Assembly: GCF_011799805.1 (NCBI RefSeq)
Contig: NZ_WXUB01000001.1
Location: forward strand, 1,674,001-1,738,000
Direction: 5' to 3'
DNA length: 64,000 bases
DNA from: Maribellus sediminis
GTDB lineage: Bacteria; Bacteroidota; Bacteroidia; Bacteroidales; Prolixibacteraceae
The notes beneath the pieces were generated by a model that searched no databases, was not told the origin of the DNA, and saw nothing but the letters and a program-made list of their open reading frames with translations. This document shows, in pieces, positions 27,254-37,118 of this stretch (position 1 is the stretch's first letter; each line of letters starts with the position of its first letter). The position numbers were made by a program, and so were the translations under genes.

Positions 27254-27383
27254 TTATTAACTGCATGAATATGAGTATTCTAAATTATTTTCATTCGACA
27301 TTTATTCGAAGTTTTATAACATTTTAAGATGACCAAATACCACAGAAATAATTATCGATATTATAAATTTTAATTACCCAACA

Positions 27384-28853
27384 ATGAAAAAAACAGCAAT
27401 CTTTATTTTAACAGCAATTGTGCTGGTAGCAATGAGTTTTACAGCTTATTCGCAAGATGAAGAAACGGTTACACTAATTACCAACGTTAATATTTTCGAC
27501 GGAGAAAACGAGAAATTACTGGAAGACTACGATGTTCTTGTAGTTAAAAACCTGATTAAAAAAATCGATAAGGATATCAAAATTGCTAGTTCTTATGAAA
27601 TTGATGTAAAAACCGGTGGTTTAAAAGTGATGCCGGGTGCACATGCCAATGATCTTTCAGTATCCGGAGATCAGACCGTAATGGTGTACGAACCTGAAAA
27701 AGATGTTAAAAAAGAAGTAACGGTAAAAGTTATTGATGGAGGAGGCCGGACTTTAATTCCAGGCTTAATCGATGCCCACTGGCATACAACCTATGCATCA
27801 ACGCCGGCCCAAATTCTTTTACTGAACCAGGGTGATATGCCCGAAGTGGCCATTCTGAGTATGACGGCCGCCGAAGAAACACTGTTACGCGGATTTACTA
27901 CCGTTAGAGATATGGGAGGTAATCCCTTCGCCATTAAAAAACTTATTGATTCCGGAAAATATCCGGGGCATCGTATTGTACCTGCCGGCCCGTTTATGAG
28001 CCCTACTGCCGGCCATGCCGATCATTACGATGTTCCAACAGAAACACCCAGAGACAAACGTTTCCTCAACTATTGGGAACGAAATATGATGTCAATGACT
28101 TCTGACGGAGTTGCTGAAGTTCAGCTACGCACCCGCGATATTTTAAAATACGGTGCTTCTCAAATTAAGATCTGTACCGGTGGGGGTGTATCTTCATTAT
28201 ATGACCCCCTGGATGTTAGTGAATACTCGATTGCCGAAGTAAAAGCTGCTGTGGAAGAAGCCACAAACTACAATACTTATGTGGCCTCACACGTAATGAC
28301 CGATAAAGGAGTTCGCACCTCGGTAGAAGCCGGAGTGATGTCTATTGAGCATGGTTTTTTTGCTACAAAAGAAACCTTGGAATTGATGAAAGAAAAAGAT
28401 GCCTGGTTAAGTCCTCAGCCCATGAAAGAAGAAGATATGGTATGGGCTAACCCAATAAGTGCTGCCAAATACAAACAAGTAACTGATGCTGTAGCGGCGT
28501 TGTACCCAATGGCAAAAGAAGTGGGTGTTAACCTCGCTTTTGGAACCGACCAACTCATGGATGCCTCAAAAGCACATCAGCAGAGCGATTATTTGGTACG
28601 ATTAGGAGAATGGTTTACACCCTATGAGACATTGAAAATGGCAACCTCTGAAAATGCTCGCTTACTGCAGTTATCAGGTCCCAGACTTCCATATCAGGAA
28701 GGCCCACTAGGCGTGATTAAAGAAGGAGCTTATGCCGATCTAATTATTGTTGATGGCAATCCACTTGAAGACCTTGAATTGGTAGGAGATCCGGGTAAAA
28801 ACTTCGTGCTGATCATGAAGGATGGAAAGGTATATAAGAATACATTGAAATAA
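27384..28853 (+). CDS. Exported metal-dependent amidohydrolase, copy 1
   Basis: 489 residues; signal peptide ending near AYSQ, so periplasmic or secreted. Amidohydrolase superfamily with a full set of metal ligands: His132-x-His134 in IDAHWH, Lys262 in QIKICTGGG (the position of the bridging, usually carboxylated Lys), His303 in ASHVMTD, His323 in SIEHGFF and Asp389 in FGTD. C-terminal urease-like beta sandwich with SENARLLQLSGPRLPY and AYADLIIVDGNPLEDL. The closest relatives by eye are imidazolonepropionase-like and Xaa-Pro/Xaa-Arg dipeptidase-type enzymes; ochratoxinase-type amidases have a similar plan. It should cleave an amide bond. First gene of a 21-kb same-strand cluster and first of three tandem paralogues. 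Confidence 0.9.
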   Translation: MKKTAIFILTAIVLVAMSFTAYSQDEETVTLITNVNIFDGENEKLLEDYDVLVVKNLIKKIDKDIKIASSYEIDVKTGGLKVMPGAHANDLSVSGDQTVMVYEPEKDVKKEVTVKVIDGGGRTLIPGLIDAHWHTTYASTPAQILLLNQGDMPEVAILSMTAAEETLLRGFTTVRDMGGNPFAIKKLIDSGKYPGHRIVPAGPFMSPTAGHADHYDVPTETPRDKRFLNYWERNMMSMTSDGVAEVQLRTRDILKYGASQIKICTGGGVSSLYDPLDVSEYSIAEVKAAVEEATNYNTYVASHVMTDKGVRTSVEAGVMSIEHGFFATKETLELMKEKDAWLSPQPMKEEDMVWANPISAAKYKQVTDAVAALYPMAKEVGVNLAFGTDQLMDASKAHQQSDYLVRLGEWFTPYETLKMATSENARLLQLSGPRLPYQEGPLGVIKEGAYADLIIVDGNPLEDLELVGDPGKNFVLIMKDGKVYKNTLK

Positions 28854-28876
28854 TCGAATTAATAAATCAAAATGTT

Positions 28877-30343
28877 ATGAAAAAGCTAAAAAGTATGTTA
28901 ACTGTTGTTATCCTGTTTTTTGCAACAGGTTTTTTAGCAAATGCACAGAATGAAGAAGTAACCTTAATTACCAACGTCAATATTTTTGATGGTGTAAACG
29001 AACAACTACTGGAAGGTTATGATGTTTTGGTGGTGAAAAACCTGATTAAAAAAATCGACAAAGACATCAAAATTGCCAAAAATTATGAGATTGATGTAAA
29101 AACCGGTGGATACAAAGCCATGACCGGAGGATACCTTACTGATCTCTCGCCCTATGGAGAGAAAAATGCTGTAATGGTTTACGAACCCGAAAAGAATGTG
29201 ACAATACAGGTATCGGTGAATGTTATCGATGGAGAAGGCCGCACTTTAATCCCAGGCTTAATCGATGCCCACTGGCACATGGCTTTGGCGGAACTGCCAA
29301 TGAGTTCAATAATGACAGGTGACGCATTTGAGGTGGGAATTCGAATGTCCAAGGCTGCTCCTCATACATTACTGCGAGGATTTACTACTGTTAGAGACAT
29401 GGGTGGCAATACATTTAGTCTCAAAAAACTAATCGATGCCGGAGTGGTTGAAGGACCGCGTATACTTCCTGCCGGACCAATGATAAGCCAAACAGGAGGG
29501 CACTTCGACTATCGTTTGCCTAATCAAGTACCTAATAGGTCGGGTCTAATAGATTACTGGGAACGAGTGGCGATTAACGCAGTAGCTGATGGTACCACCG
29601 AAGTTCGGAAGCGGGCTCGCGAAGCATTTATGTTGGGTGCAACCCAGGTTAAAATTGCCGGCGGTGGTGGAGTTGCTTCCAGCTATGACCCAATAGATGT
29701 GCGCCAGTATTCGCTTGAAGAAATGAAAGCTGTTGTTGATGTTGCTAACAGTTACAATAGCTATGTAGGTGCGCACATCTTTACAGATGATGCAGTTCAA
29801 ACCGCAGTAAAAGCAGGAATTAAAAGTATTGAACATGGTATGCTCATTGGTCGGGAAACCATGCAGATGATGAAGGATAACGATGTTTGGTTGAGTATCC
29901 AACCTATATTAAACGATGAAGACGCAGAAACGTTTCCAAATCCTGAGTCGAACAAAAAGTTCGTAGAAGTAACAAAAGGAACCGAAACAGTATATCGTTT
30001 AGCCAAAGAAATGGGCGTAAAAATGGCCTTTGGAACGGATCTTTTTATGAGTGCAGAGGCTACTGCCAAGCAGGGTAAGTTACTATCCAAGCTCGATCGT
30101 TGGTTTACTCCTTATGAGGCGCTGAAAATGGCAACATCAGAGAATGCCGAACTGATGGAGTTATCTGGTCCGAGACATCCGTACAAGGAAGGTCCTTTGG
30201 GTGAAATAACAGAAGGCGCTTATGCCGACTTAATTATCGTAGATGGAAATCCACTGGAAGATTTGAGTTTAGTGGCCGATCCGGAAAAGAACTTTGTGGT
30301 AATTATGAAGGATGGCAAGGTATATAAGAACACTCTGAAATAA
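28877..30343 (+). CDS. Exported metal-dependent amidohydrolase, copy 2
   Basis: 488 residues, signal peptide ending at ANAQ. Same fold and ligand set as copy 1: IDAHWHMALAE, QVKIAGGGG, GAHIFTD, SIEHGML and FGTDLFMS. The catalytic half diverges most among the three, with a different segment after the first HxH (ELPMSSIMTGDAFEVG), suggesting a different substrate pocket. It follows copy 1 after 23 bases; that spacer is nearly the same as the one before copy 3. Confidence 0.9.
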   Translation: MKKLKSMLTVVILFFATGFLANAQNEEVTLITNVNIFDGVNEQLLEGYDVLVVKNLIKKIDKDIKIAKNYEIDVKTGGYKAMTGGYLTDLSPYGEKNAVMVYEPEKNVTIQVSVNVIDGEGRTLIPGLIDAHWHMALAELPMSSIMTGDAFEVGIRMSKAAPHTLLRGFTTVRDMGGNTFSLKKLIDAGVVEGPRILPAGPMISQTGGHFDYRLPNQVPNRSGLIDYWERVAINAVADGTTEVRKRAREAFMLGATQVKIAGGGGVASSYDPIDVRQYSLEEMKAVVDVANSYNSYVGAHIFTDDAVQTAVKAGIKSIEHGMLIGRETMQMMKDNDVWLSIQPILNDEDAETFPNPESNKKFVEVTKGTETVYRLAKEMGVKMAFGTDLFMSAEATAKQGKLLSKLDRWFTPYEALKMATSENAELMELSGPRHPYKEGPLGEITEGAYADLIIVDGNPLEDLSLVADPEKNFVVIMKDGKVYKNTLK

Positions 30344-30366
30344 TCAAACTTAAAAATCAAAATGTT

Positions 30367-31833
30367 ATGAAAAAATTAAGAAGTATGTTAACTGTTGTTA
30401 TCCTGTTTTTTGCAACAGGATTTATAGTAAATGCTCAGAATGAGGAAGTTACCTTAATCAAAAACGTCAACATCTTTGATGGTGTAAATGAACAACTACT
30501 GGAAGGTTATGATGTTTTGGTGGTAAAAAACCTGATCAAGAAAATCGAAAAGGATATTAAAATCGCAAAATCTTACGAAATTGATGTAAAAACAGGAGGC
30601 TTAAAGGAAAGACCCGGAGGATACCTCAATGATTTTTCTACCTCAGGAGATCAGGTTGTTATGGTATACGAGCCCGAAAAAAATGAAAAGAAAGAAGTTA
30701 ATGTTAATGTTATCGATGGTGCAGGTCGTACATTAATGCCAGGGCTTATCGATGCACATTGGCACACAACTTATGCTTACACTCCTGCACCGGTTCTATT
30801 TCTAAATCAAGGCGATATGCCAGAAGTGGCAATTCGTAGCATCACAGGGGCTGAAGAAACCTTATTGCGTGGATTCACGACAGTTAGAGATCCGGGAGGA
30901 AATCCGTTTGCTATCAAAAAACTAATTGATTCAGGTGAATATCCGGGACACCGCATTCTTCCTTCGGGACCATTTATGAGTCCAAATTCCGGTCATGCTG
31001 ACTACAATGATAGACTGGATACGCCAAAAGATAAACGATTCCTCAACTATTGGGAAAGGAATATGATGGCAATGACTTCGGATGGAGTTGCAGAAGTTCA
31101 GCTTCGAACACGCGACATTCTGAAGTATGGTGCTACGCAAATTAAAATTTGTACAGGTGGTGGTGTTGCTTCTTTATACGACCCTTTAGATGTGAGTGAA
31201 TACTCGGCAAGTGAAGTGAAAGCGGCCGTTGAGGAAGCCACTAACTACAACACTTACGTGCATTCGCATGTATATACCGACGAAGGAGTTCGGTCGTCTG
31301 TTGAAAACGGGGTAATGTGTATTGAGCATGGATTTTTCGCTTCGGAAGCCACCTTAAAGTTAATGAAAGAAAAGGGAGCTTGGATTAGTTTACAGCCTGT
31401 TGCCTTAGAAGACATGAAATGGGATGATCCAATCAGTCAGGCCAAGTTTGAGCAAATTATTGAAGGCATCGATTACGTATTTCGTACAGCAAAAAAAGTA
31501 GGTGTCAATATTGCTGTTGGTAAAGACCATCTTTTTAGTGCTGAGACGGCAGACCAACAAAGCGAATACGTAGTTCGTCTGGGAAAATGGTTTACGCCTT
31601 ATGAAGCTTTGAAAATATATACTTCTGAAAATGCTCGCCTTTTGGAAATGAGTGGCCCCCGCCACCCTTACCAGGAAGGACCACTTGGGGTGGTAAAAGA
31701 AGGCGCGTATGCCGATTTGATTATGGTAGATGGAAATCCGCTTGAGAACCTTGAATTGGTGGGAAACCCGGCTAAGAATTTTGTAATGATAATGAAGGAC
31801 GGCAAGGTGTATAAGAATACAATATCAGAATAA
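30367..31833 (+). CDS. Exported metal-dependent amidohydrolase, copy 3 (mosaic of copies 1 and 2)
   Basis: 488 residues. The signal peptide and first ~70 residues follow copy 2 almost exactly (MKKLRSMLTVVILFFATGF, 38 identical bases in this stretch), while the catalytic centre follows copy 1 (HWHTTYA, NQGDMPEVAI, HADYND, ERNMMAMTSDGVAEVQLRTR). Metal ligands are kept (IDAHWH, QIKICTGGG, HSHVYTD, CIEHGFF), but the final motif reads VGKDHLFS instead of FGTD, so the Thr beside the catalytic Asp is replaced by Lys; the Asp is kept. This may alter activity. Exported like the others. Confidence 0.9.
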   Translation: MKKLRSMLTVVILFFATGFIVNAQNEEVTLIKNVNIFDGVNEQLLEGYDVLVVKNLIKKIEKDIKIAKSYEIDVKTGGLKERPGGYLNDFSTSGDQVVMVYEPEKNEKKEVNVNVIDGAGRTLMPGLIDAHWHTTYAYTPAPVLFLNQGDMPEVAIRSITGAEETLLRGFTTVRDPGGNPFAIKKLIDSGEYPGHRILPSGPFMSPNSGHADYNDRLDTPKDKRFLNYWERNMMAMTSDGVAEVQLRTRDILKYGATQIKICTGGGVASLYDPLDVSEYSASEVKAAVEEATNYNTYVHSHVYTDEGVRSSVENGVMCIEHGFFASEATLKLMKEKGAWISLQPVALEDMKWDDPISQAKFEQIIEGIDYVFRTAKKVGVNIAVGKDHLFSAETADQQSEYVVRLGKWFTPYEALKIYTSENARLLEMSGPRHPYQEGPLGVVKEGAYADLIMVDGNPLENLELVGNPAKNFVMIMKDGKVYKNTISE

Positions 31834-31875
31834 GATTTTGATTGATAGTTAATTACATCTGTTAATTATTAGGAT

Positions 31876-33285
31876 ATGATTATAAATAATAAACTAAGAT
31901 TTTTATTAGTCTTAACAATCGCGATAATTTTGAATGCCTGCTCACAGGTCGAAAATAATAAGACCGAAGATATTTCAACCAATGATGAAATGGCTGCTAA
32001 ATATGCAGGTGAAAAGTCAACACTCACGGTTGCAGATCATAAAAAGTTGTTGGAAGAGGGGTATCCTATTCATCTTGTTCGAAGAGCAAAAGATCTGTTC
32101 TCCTTCCGACACTTCTCGGTAGATGCATTGGACCATAAGGAAACAGCTGAAGATGATGCCTTGTACTATTTTAACTTTATGTGGGAATTTCTTCCGAGTG
32201 CGGTTGTGCCGGCATCTAAGAACACATTCGAATTGCCAAGAGTATTAAATCCGGAATTGGATAACCTTACATACTCGGATGTTGAAGGTAATTCATTCCC
32301 AACCCTAAAAGAATTTATTGATTCTCCTGAATCCAAACTTCAGGCCATCATGATGATTCATAAAGGCAATGTTGTGTACGAAGAGTATCCCGGCATGCGC
32401 CCCGAGGACAAACATCTGTGGATGTCGGTAACAAAGGCTCTTTCGGGTACATTGATGCTCGACTTGATTCAAAGTGGCAAAGTAGATTCTGAGGCACCCA
32501 TAACCCAATATGTTCCAAGACTCAAGGGAAGTGCATGGGATGGTGTTCCTGTTCGGTCTGTACTTACCATGACTACAGGGCTTAATTTAGATGATATAGC
32601 TGGCAACATGTATAAATCAGGCACAATGGAACAGCGGTATTATAAGGCATCGTTCGGAGACTACTACAATGGAAAAAAAGAGGACTGGATTGAAGTTATC
32701 CGGGAAGCAGAAAAGATTGCGGAGCCTTATACCAAGTATCAGTATGCCAGCCTGAATACACAGGTATTAAGTGTTGCCATCGAGAACGTTACGGGTAAGA
32801 AATTTGTTGATTACCTCTACGAACGATTCCTTCAGTATGCGGGTACCGGAGAAATGGTGGCAAACCTGTTTCCCGATGGAAGTATTCATGCTGCTACCGC
32901 TATGAACTCCACATTAGAAGACATGGGCAGGTTTGGTCTTCTTTTCACTCCAACCTTCAAGAAAATTACAGGTAAGGAAGTAGCCTCTCCAAAGCTTGCG
33001 GAATATATGTTCGACTTTATGGTACCCTATGATATACTCTATGAAAGTGCCGTAGGTAAAACGGCCTATACATACCTCGGAACCCAGGATTTTTACGGTG
33101 GTGGCGCACAGTTCGATTTCTTGTGGGAAGATGGTGCCTTTTGCAAATTAGGACATAATAACCAGGGCATCTACATCGATCCGAAGCGTGAGTTTGTTGG
33201 AGTTTACTTTAGCGCATCGCTTGCGCCTAACCTTCCAATTGGGTTTATAAGAGCTGCAGCTTTAGCGTTGGATAAAAATGAATAA
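31876..33285 (+). CDS. Serine hydrolase of the class C beta-lactamase family (lipoprotein)
   Basis: 469 residues with lipobox ILNAC (Cys22), so probably anchored in a membrane facing the periplasm or outside. Catalytic SxxK is Ser184-V-T-Lys187 in LWMSVTKALSG, and the YxS/N motif is Tyr290-A-Ser292. The family includes class C beta-lactamases, DD-peptidases, esterases and 6-aminohexanoate-dimer (nylon oligomer) hydrolases. With the amidohydrolases next to it, an amidase or esterase role on the same substrate is more likely than antibiotic resistance, but the sequence does not decide. 42 bases after amidohydrolase 3. Confidence 0.9.
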   Translation: MIINNKLRFLLVLTIAIILNACSQVENNKTEDISTNDEMAAKYAGEKSTLTVADHKKLLEEGYPIHLVRRAKDLFSFRHFSVDALDHKETAEDDALYYFNFMWEFLPSAVVPASKNTFELPRVLNPELDNLTYSDVEGNSFPTLKEFIDSPESKLQAIMMIHKGNVVYEEYPGMRPEDKHLWMSVTKALSGTLMLDLIQSGKVDSEAPITQYVPRLKGSAWDGVPVRSVLTMTTGLNLDDIAGNMYKSGTMEQRYYKASFGDYYNGKKEDWIEVIREAEKIAEPYTKYQYASLNTQVLSVAIENVTGKKFVDYLYERFLQYAGTGEMVANLFPDGSIHAATAMNSTLEDMGRFGLLFTPTFKKITGKEVASPKLAEYMFDFMVPYDILYESAVGKTAYTYLGTQDFYGGGAQFDFLWEDGAFCKLGHNNQGIYIDPKREFVGVYFSASLAPNLPIGFIRAAALALDKNE

Positions 33286-33305
33286 TACTCTAAAAACACG
33301 AATCT

Positions 33306-34217
33306 ATGAAAAAACTTTACACGATATCACTGCTGCTGTGCATGCAACTTTGCATATTTAGCTTATCTACAAATGCACAAGAAGATGAATCGGTACCTAA
33401 AAGTGAAGCCGAAATCGCGAAAGAGTTATCTAATCCGAATACAACGCTTGGAACCATGGCTTTTCCCATCGATTATATTCATTACAATGGTGATTTGCCT
33501 GGTGCTTCAAGCCAAAACGGATTTTTGCTCAATTTTCAACCCAGTTTACCTATTCCTTTATCCGAAGGGGTGAATTTATTTGTGCGACCTTTAATTCCAA
33601 TCTATTTAAGCCAACCGGTATTTGGTGATAATGGTTTCGAGAATAAAGGAGTTAACTTAGGAAATATTAGCGCCGATGTTGCGGTTGGAAAAACGTGGCC
33701 TTCAAAAACTATTACCATTGTTGGCGTATTTGGTGGGTTTCCTACCGCCACGAACAAACAATTGCGTTCGAAATTTACAACAGTTGGCCCTGAGTTTATG
33801 GTGGCACAGATGTTTAACTGGGGGGTTTTGGGTGTCATGTTCAACCATGCCTGGAGCGTAAATAGTTACACTCCTGAAGATGACGTAGTCCTTGCAGCAA
33901 CTCCAGATCAATTCTGGATTTCAACTGCCAATAAGCAAACGGCAAGTGTTACAGCTGGACAATATTTTTATGTTGTTAATTTAAAAAATGCCTGGCAAAT
34001 TACCGGGCAACCGACTTTTGCCTATAATCATAAAGCAGAAAAAGGAAGCCGCTTTACATTTCCAGTTGGAACGGGTGTTAATAAAGTGACCCGATTTGGA
34101 AAATTACCTGTAAAACTTAGTGTTCAGTACTGGTACTACCTGGCGAGACCAGATGCTTTTGGCCCGCAACACCAGGTTCGTGTGCAAATTGCACCGGTTA
34201 TTCCTTTGCCTTGGTAA
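33306..34217 (+). CDS. Outer-membrane transporter-like barrel (MetA phenol-pathway type)
   Basis: 303 residues, signal peptide ending near TNAQ. Repeated amphipathic strands (SEGVNLFVRPLIPIYLS, NISADVAVGKTWPSKTITIV, VLGVMFNHAWSV) and the C-terminal VRVQIAPVIPLPW fit the family annotated as MetA-pathway of phenol degradation transporter, thought to be outer-membrane channels for small hydrophobic or aromatic compounds. 20 bases after the serine hydrolase. Function inferred from family only. Confidence 0.72.
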   Translation: MKKLYTISLLLCMQLCIFSLSTNAQEDESVPKSEAEIAKELSNPNTTLGTMAFPIDYIHYNGDLPGASSQNGFLLNFQPSLPIPLSEGVNLFVRPLIPIYLSQPVFGDNGFENKGVNLGNISADVAVGKTWPSKTITIVGVFGGFPTATNKQLRSKFTTVGPEFMVAQMFNWGVLGVMFNHAWSVNSYTPEDDVVLAATPDQFWISTANKQTASVTAGQYFYVVNLKNAWQITGQPTFAYNHKAEKGSRFTFPVGTGVNKVTRFGKLPVKLSVQYWYYLARPDAFGPQHQVRVQIAPVIPLPW

Positions 34218-34268
34218 GAGTGATAAATCAACGCATTAAAATGATTCTAATAACGTAAGATCTATAAA

Positions 34269-35501
34269 ATGAAATCTAATAAAAAACATTTATGTAAGTA
34301 CTTTTTTCAAATCTTATTAGGAGTGCTTTTTATGTTGCAATCAGCTGTTGCACAGGATAATTATTCAAAATTACGTGGTAGTCCGGAAGACAGTTTGTTA
34401 ACCAGGAACTTTCCGGGAGCATGGAATTTGCCCGGAACAGATTTATATATGAAAATTGGTGGTTATTTTCGATTAGATGCCCTTTATGATTTTAACGGTG
34501 CAGGAAGCAGAAACCAGTTGTTAATTGGTCAAATACCTGTTGATGGAACTGAAGCTGCTAATGCCGGGCCATTCTTTAACATGCATGTGCGCGAAACCCG
34601 TTTTAACCTGGACATAAGACGTACCACGGAATTGGGCAGACCTTTAAAGTTTTTTATTGAATTTGATTTCTTTGATGAATCGCTTAGTGCTGCCCAGCCT
34701 CGTATGCGTCATGCCTTTGTAAAATACGGGAATGTACTTGTAGGGCAAACATGGACAAATTTATCCGATTTGCGTGTGTTTCCTTTTATAATGGACTTTT
34801 CAGCCGGTGATGCGTTGTTTGGTGGTAGATCTGTTCAGGTGCGTTACGAAAAATATTTTAAAAAGCACTGGCAGTATAGTTTTGCTTTGGAAATGCCCGG
34901 ACTCAATGGTATATATGCCCCTGATAACGATGCTGGTGCAAAGATGCCGACATTGCCACTCTTTTCAGCAAGGTTAAGCAATGAACGCGATAAAGGCATG
35001 CTCATGTTGGGTGGTCAGGCTGAACAATTACGATGGGATGGAAGAAAACAAGGTCCGGATGCCACAGCTTTAGGCTGGGGAGTGGTTTTCAATGGGCGAC
35101 AATTTTTCACGAATCGGTTGTTTGCTACCTGGCACAGTTCTTATAATGTAGGTATGATTAGCCAAATTCTTGTTTTTGGTGGAACAGATCAGGGAGCAGT
35201 TTTATTACCGGATGGTGAACTATACCTTGAAGATGCAATTACACTTGCTATCGGTGGAGGATACCAATTGTCTAAATCCGTTTCCACCAATATTGCGTAT
35301 GCCTACTTAAAACGAGGAAATTTAACTTATCGCCCCGAAGATGCCTTAGAAAAAGGAGGCATGGGGCATTTTAACCTTATCTGGCAAATCGATCCCAAAG
35401 CAACTGCTGGTATTGAGTATGCCTGGGGGAAGGTACATACGCTTGAGAACTCCAAAGGAAATGCATCCAGACTTCAGGTAATGGTAAAATATGCGTTTTA
35501 G
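34269..35501 (+). CDS. DcaP-like outer-membrane porin
   Basis: 410 residues with a signal peptide ending at AVAQ. The opening GGYFRLDALYDFNGAG, then HVRETRFNLDIRRTTELGR and KFFIEFDFFD, and the long barrel ending KYAF are characteristic of DcaP-like porins, named after a dicarboxylate-related channel of Acinetobacter. It probably lets a small anionic molecule cross the outer membrane. A second porin of another family (37119) lies in the same cluster. Confidence 0.85.
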   Translation: MKSNKKHLCKYFFQILLGVLFMLQSAVAQDNYSKLRGSPEDSLLTRNFPGAWNLPGTDLYMKIGGYFRLDALYDFNGAGSRNQLLIGQIPVDGTEAANAGPFFNMHVRETRFNLDIRRTTELGRPLKFFIEFDFFDESLSAAQPRMRHAFVKYGNVLVGQTWTNLSDLRVFPFIMDFSAGDALFGGRSVQVRYEKYFKKHWQYSFALEMPGLNGIYAPDNDAGAKMPTLPLFSARLSNERDKGMLMLGGQAEQLRWDGRKQGPDATALGWGVVFNGRQFFTNRLFATWHSSYNVGMISQILVFGGTDQGAVLLPDGELYLEDAITLAIGGGYQLSKSVSTNIAYAYLKRGNLTYRPEDALEKGGMGHFNLIWQIDPKATAGIEYAWGKVHTLENSKGNASRLQVMVKYAF

Positions 35502-35584
35502 CCATTTGAAAATGCATCGCTGGCTGGCAGGTTTGAAAGTTATGGTACTGAGTATTATTTAATAATGAATAAGATAAATAAAAT

Positions 35585-36364
35585 ATGAACTTAAAACTGT
35601 TGAAACAACTGGTAGTTTTTATTTTTGCTTCAATCCCTGTACTGACAGGGAATAGCGTATCTGCACAACAATTTAATTGCGATAATTACCTCACCATGCC
35701 TCACGGTACTGGTACTTTTGTTTTGTCAGCCGGCGAACGTAATTCAGCCCTGTATGCCACTTTTAGCTTACTCCCCAGGTTTGAGCTGAATTTTTCAACT
35801 GCAATGTTTTGGGAAGACGAAAAAATAAATTCACCACAACATTTTAGCACAAATGTATTTGGAAAGTATATGTTTTGGGTAAATGGCAGCAATACTGGGG
35901 GAGGTGGAGTTTTTCTGGGAATTGGTAAATCTCCAGGATATTATAATAAAACCGGCTATTCGGCATTTCACAAAAATTACTGGACCTCAGTTCCGGTGAC
36001 CTTCCCTTTGTTTCAAAATGCCATTTCGTGGGACATAATGCCTGGAGCCATGGTTGATTTTGACCACGGAAATAACAATGAAACAGCTTGGGGTTTTACA
36101 TGGTCAACACGATTGGCCATCTATAAAATTGTTCCCGAAACAGCGATTGTTGTCGAGGCTTATGGAACCGAAGGCAAGGCCTACTCAAAACCGGAGTATA
36201 AAATTGGACTAAGATGGGAACCCAACGATTATATCATCCCGGCGATATCTTACGGAGCCTGCTTCGACGGTAGCCAAGCCGCTGGCTTTGAAATTGGAAT
36301 AATAATATTTACACCTCAATTTCTTAAAAAGGATTTCATTAAAAATAACCACATAATTTATTGA
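35585..36364 (+). CDS. Putative outer-membrane beta-barrel protein
   Basis: 259 residues, signal peptide ending near VSAQ. Alternating strand pattern (ALYATFSLLPRFELNFSTAMF, TAWGFTWSTRLAIYKIVPET, AIVVEAYGTEGKAY) suggests a 10-12-strand barrel. I do not recognise the family. The opening NYLTMPHGTGTFVLSAGERN is distinctive and could be used for searches. Part of the hydrolase/porin cluster. Confidence 0.65.
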   Translation: MNLKLLKQLVVFIFASIPVLTGNSVSAQQFNCDNYLTMPHGTGTFVLSAGERNSALYATFSLLPRFELNFSTAMFWEDEKINSPQHFSTNVFGKYMFWVNGSNTGGGGVFLGIGKSPGYYNKTGYSAFHKNYWTSVPVTFPLFQNAISWDIMPGAMVDFDHGNNNETAWGFTWSTRLAIYKIVPETAIVVEAYGTEGKAYSKPEYKIGLRWEPNDYIIPAISYGACFDGSQAAGFEIGIIIFTPQFLKKDFIKNNHIIY

Positions 36365-36425
36365 GGTTCCTTATTGAATTAAATCATGTGCGAGAAAGAA
36401 ACAAATTTATGCAATTAAATAAACT

Positions 36426-37076
36426 ATGAGAATTGTTTTTACCATAATCGCATTGAGCTTGTATAGCCTGGTAAACGCTCAGGACTGTAAGGAGATTTTG
36501 TGGGAAGATCTGGTGCGAAAAATTGAATTTGATGATCCTTTTACAAAATTGAGCAGAAGTCAATTGGTAAAACTTGCACGCGTTGCCAGATTTCGTGATA
36601 TGAAAGCGCTACCAAACATAGAAATTACTGATATGGAACAGGCTAAAAACGATAGTATTGAAAAACTATTAGAGGATGAAAATGTGGATATCGATGGGCT
36701 TTTAGCACGGCGACATGAGATTGAATTACTAAGGCAAAAAAAAGTAGAAATGGTTAATAACAGATTTAACCAACAAAATGTAGCTATAAACGGCTACATA
36801 TTGCCACTTAATTTGGTAGACGAGAAGGTGTCCGAGTTTTTGTTGGTTCCCTGGGTTGGAGCCTGCATACATACACCACCACCACCCAAAAATCAAATTA
36901 TTTATCTTGAATTGGCTGAGCCGGTAAAACCCACTAAACCCTTTCAGGCAGTTACGGTAAAGGGCACTATAGCTACCAATACAAAGGTAAGTGATTTGTA
37001 TTTGGTTGATGGACGAAGTCCAATAACATCAGGTTATAGCATGAAGAATGCCGACATAAAACTTTATATAAATTAA
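36426..37076 (+). CDS. DUF3299 protein, copy A
   Basis: 216 residues with signal peptide ending at VNAQ, so periplasmic. Helical first half (EFDDPFTKLSRSQLVKLARV), then the DUF3299 core: YILPLNLVDEKVSEFLLVPW, GACIHTPPPPKNQIIYL. The invariant Cys-x-His in GACIHTPPPP is a plausible metal or redox site. In some bacteria DUF3299 genes lie beside FtsX-type ABC transporters in zinc-linked operons (from memory of the Vibrio Zrg system). The paralogue at 47673-48323 has exactly the same length. Confidence 0.82.
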   Translation: MRIVFTIIALSLYSLVNAQDCKEILWEDLVRKIEFDDPFTKLSRSQLVKLARVARFRDMKALPNIEITDMEQAKNDSIEKLLEDENVDIDGLLARRHEIELLRQKKVEMVNNRFNQQNVAINGYILPLNLVDEKVSEFLLVPWVGACIHTPPPPKNQIIYLELAEPVKPTKPFQAVTVKGTIATNTKVSDLYLVDGRSPITSGYSMKNADIKLYIN

Positions 37077-37118
37077 TACTACAAAAGAGGGACAGTAGGA
37101 ATACTTTAAACTAAGCGT

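Noticed and set aside
31876-33285. Antibiotic-resistance beta-lactamase
   Set aside because: The SxxK and YxS motifs are shared by esterases and amidases of the same fold, and the context is a catabolic cluster.
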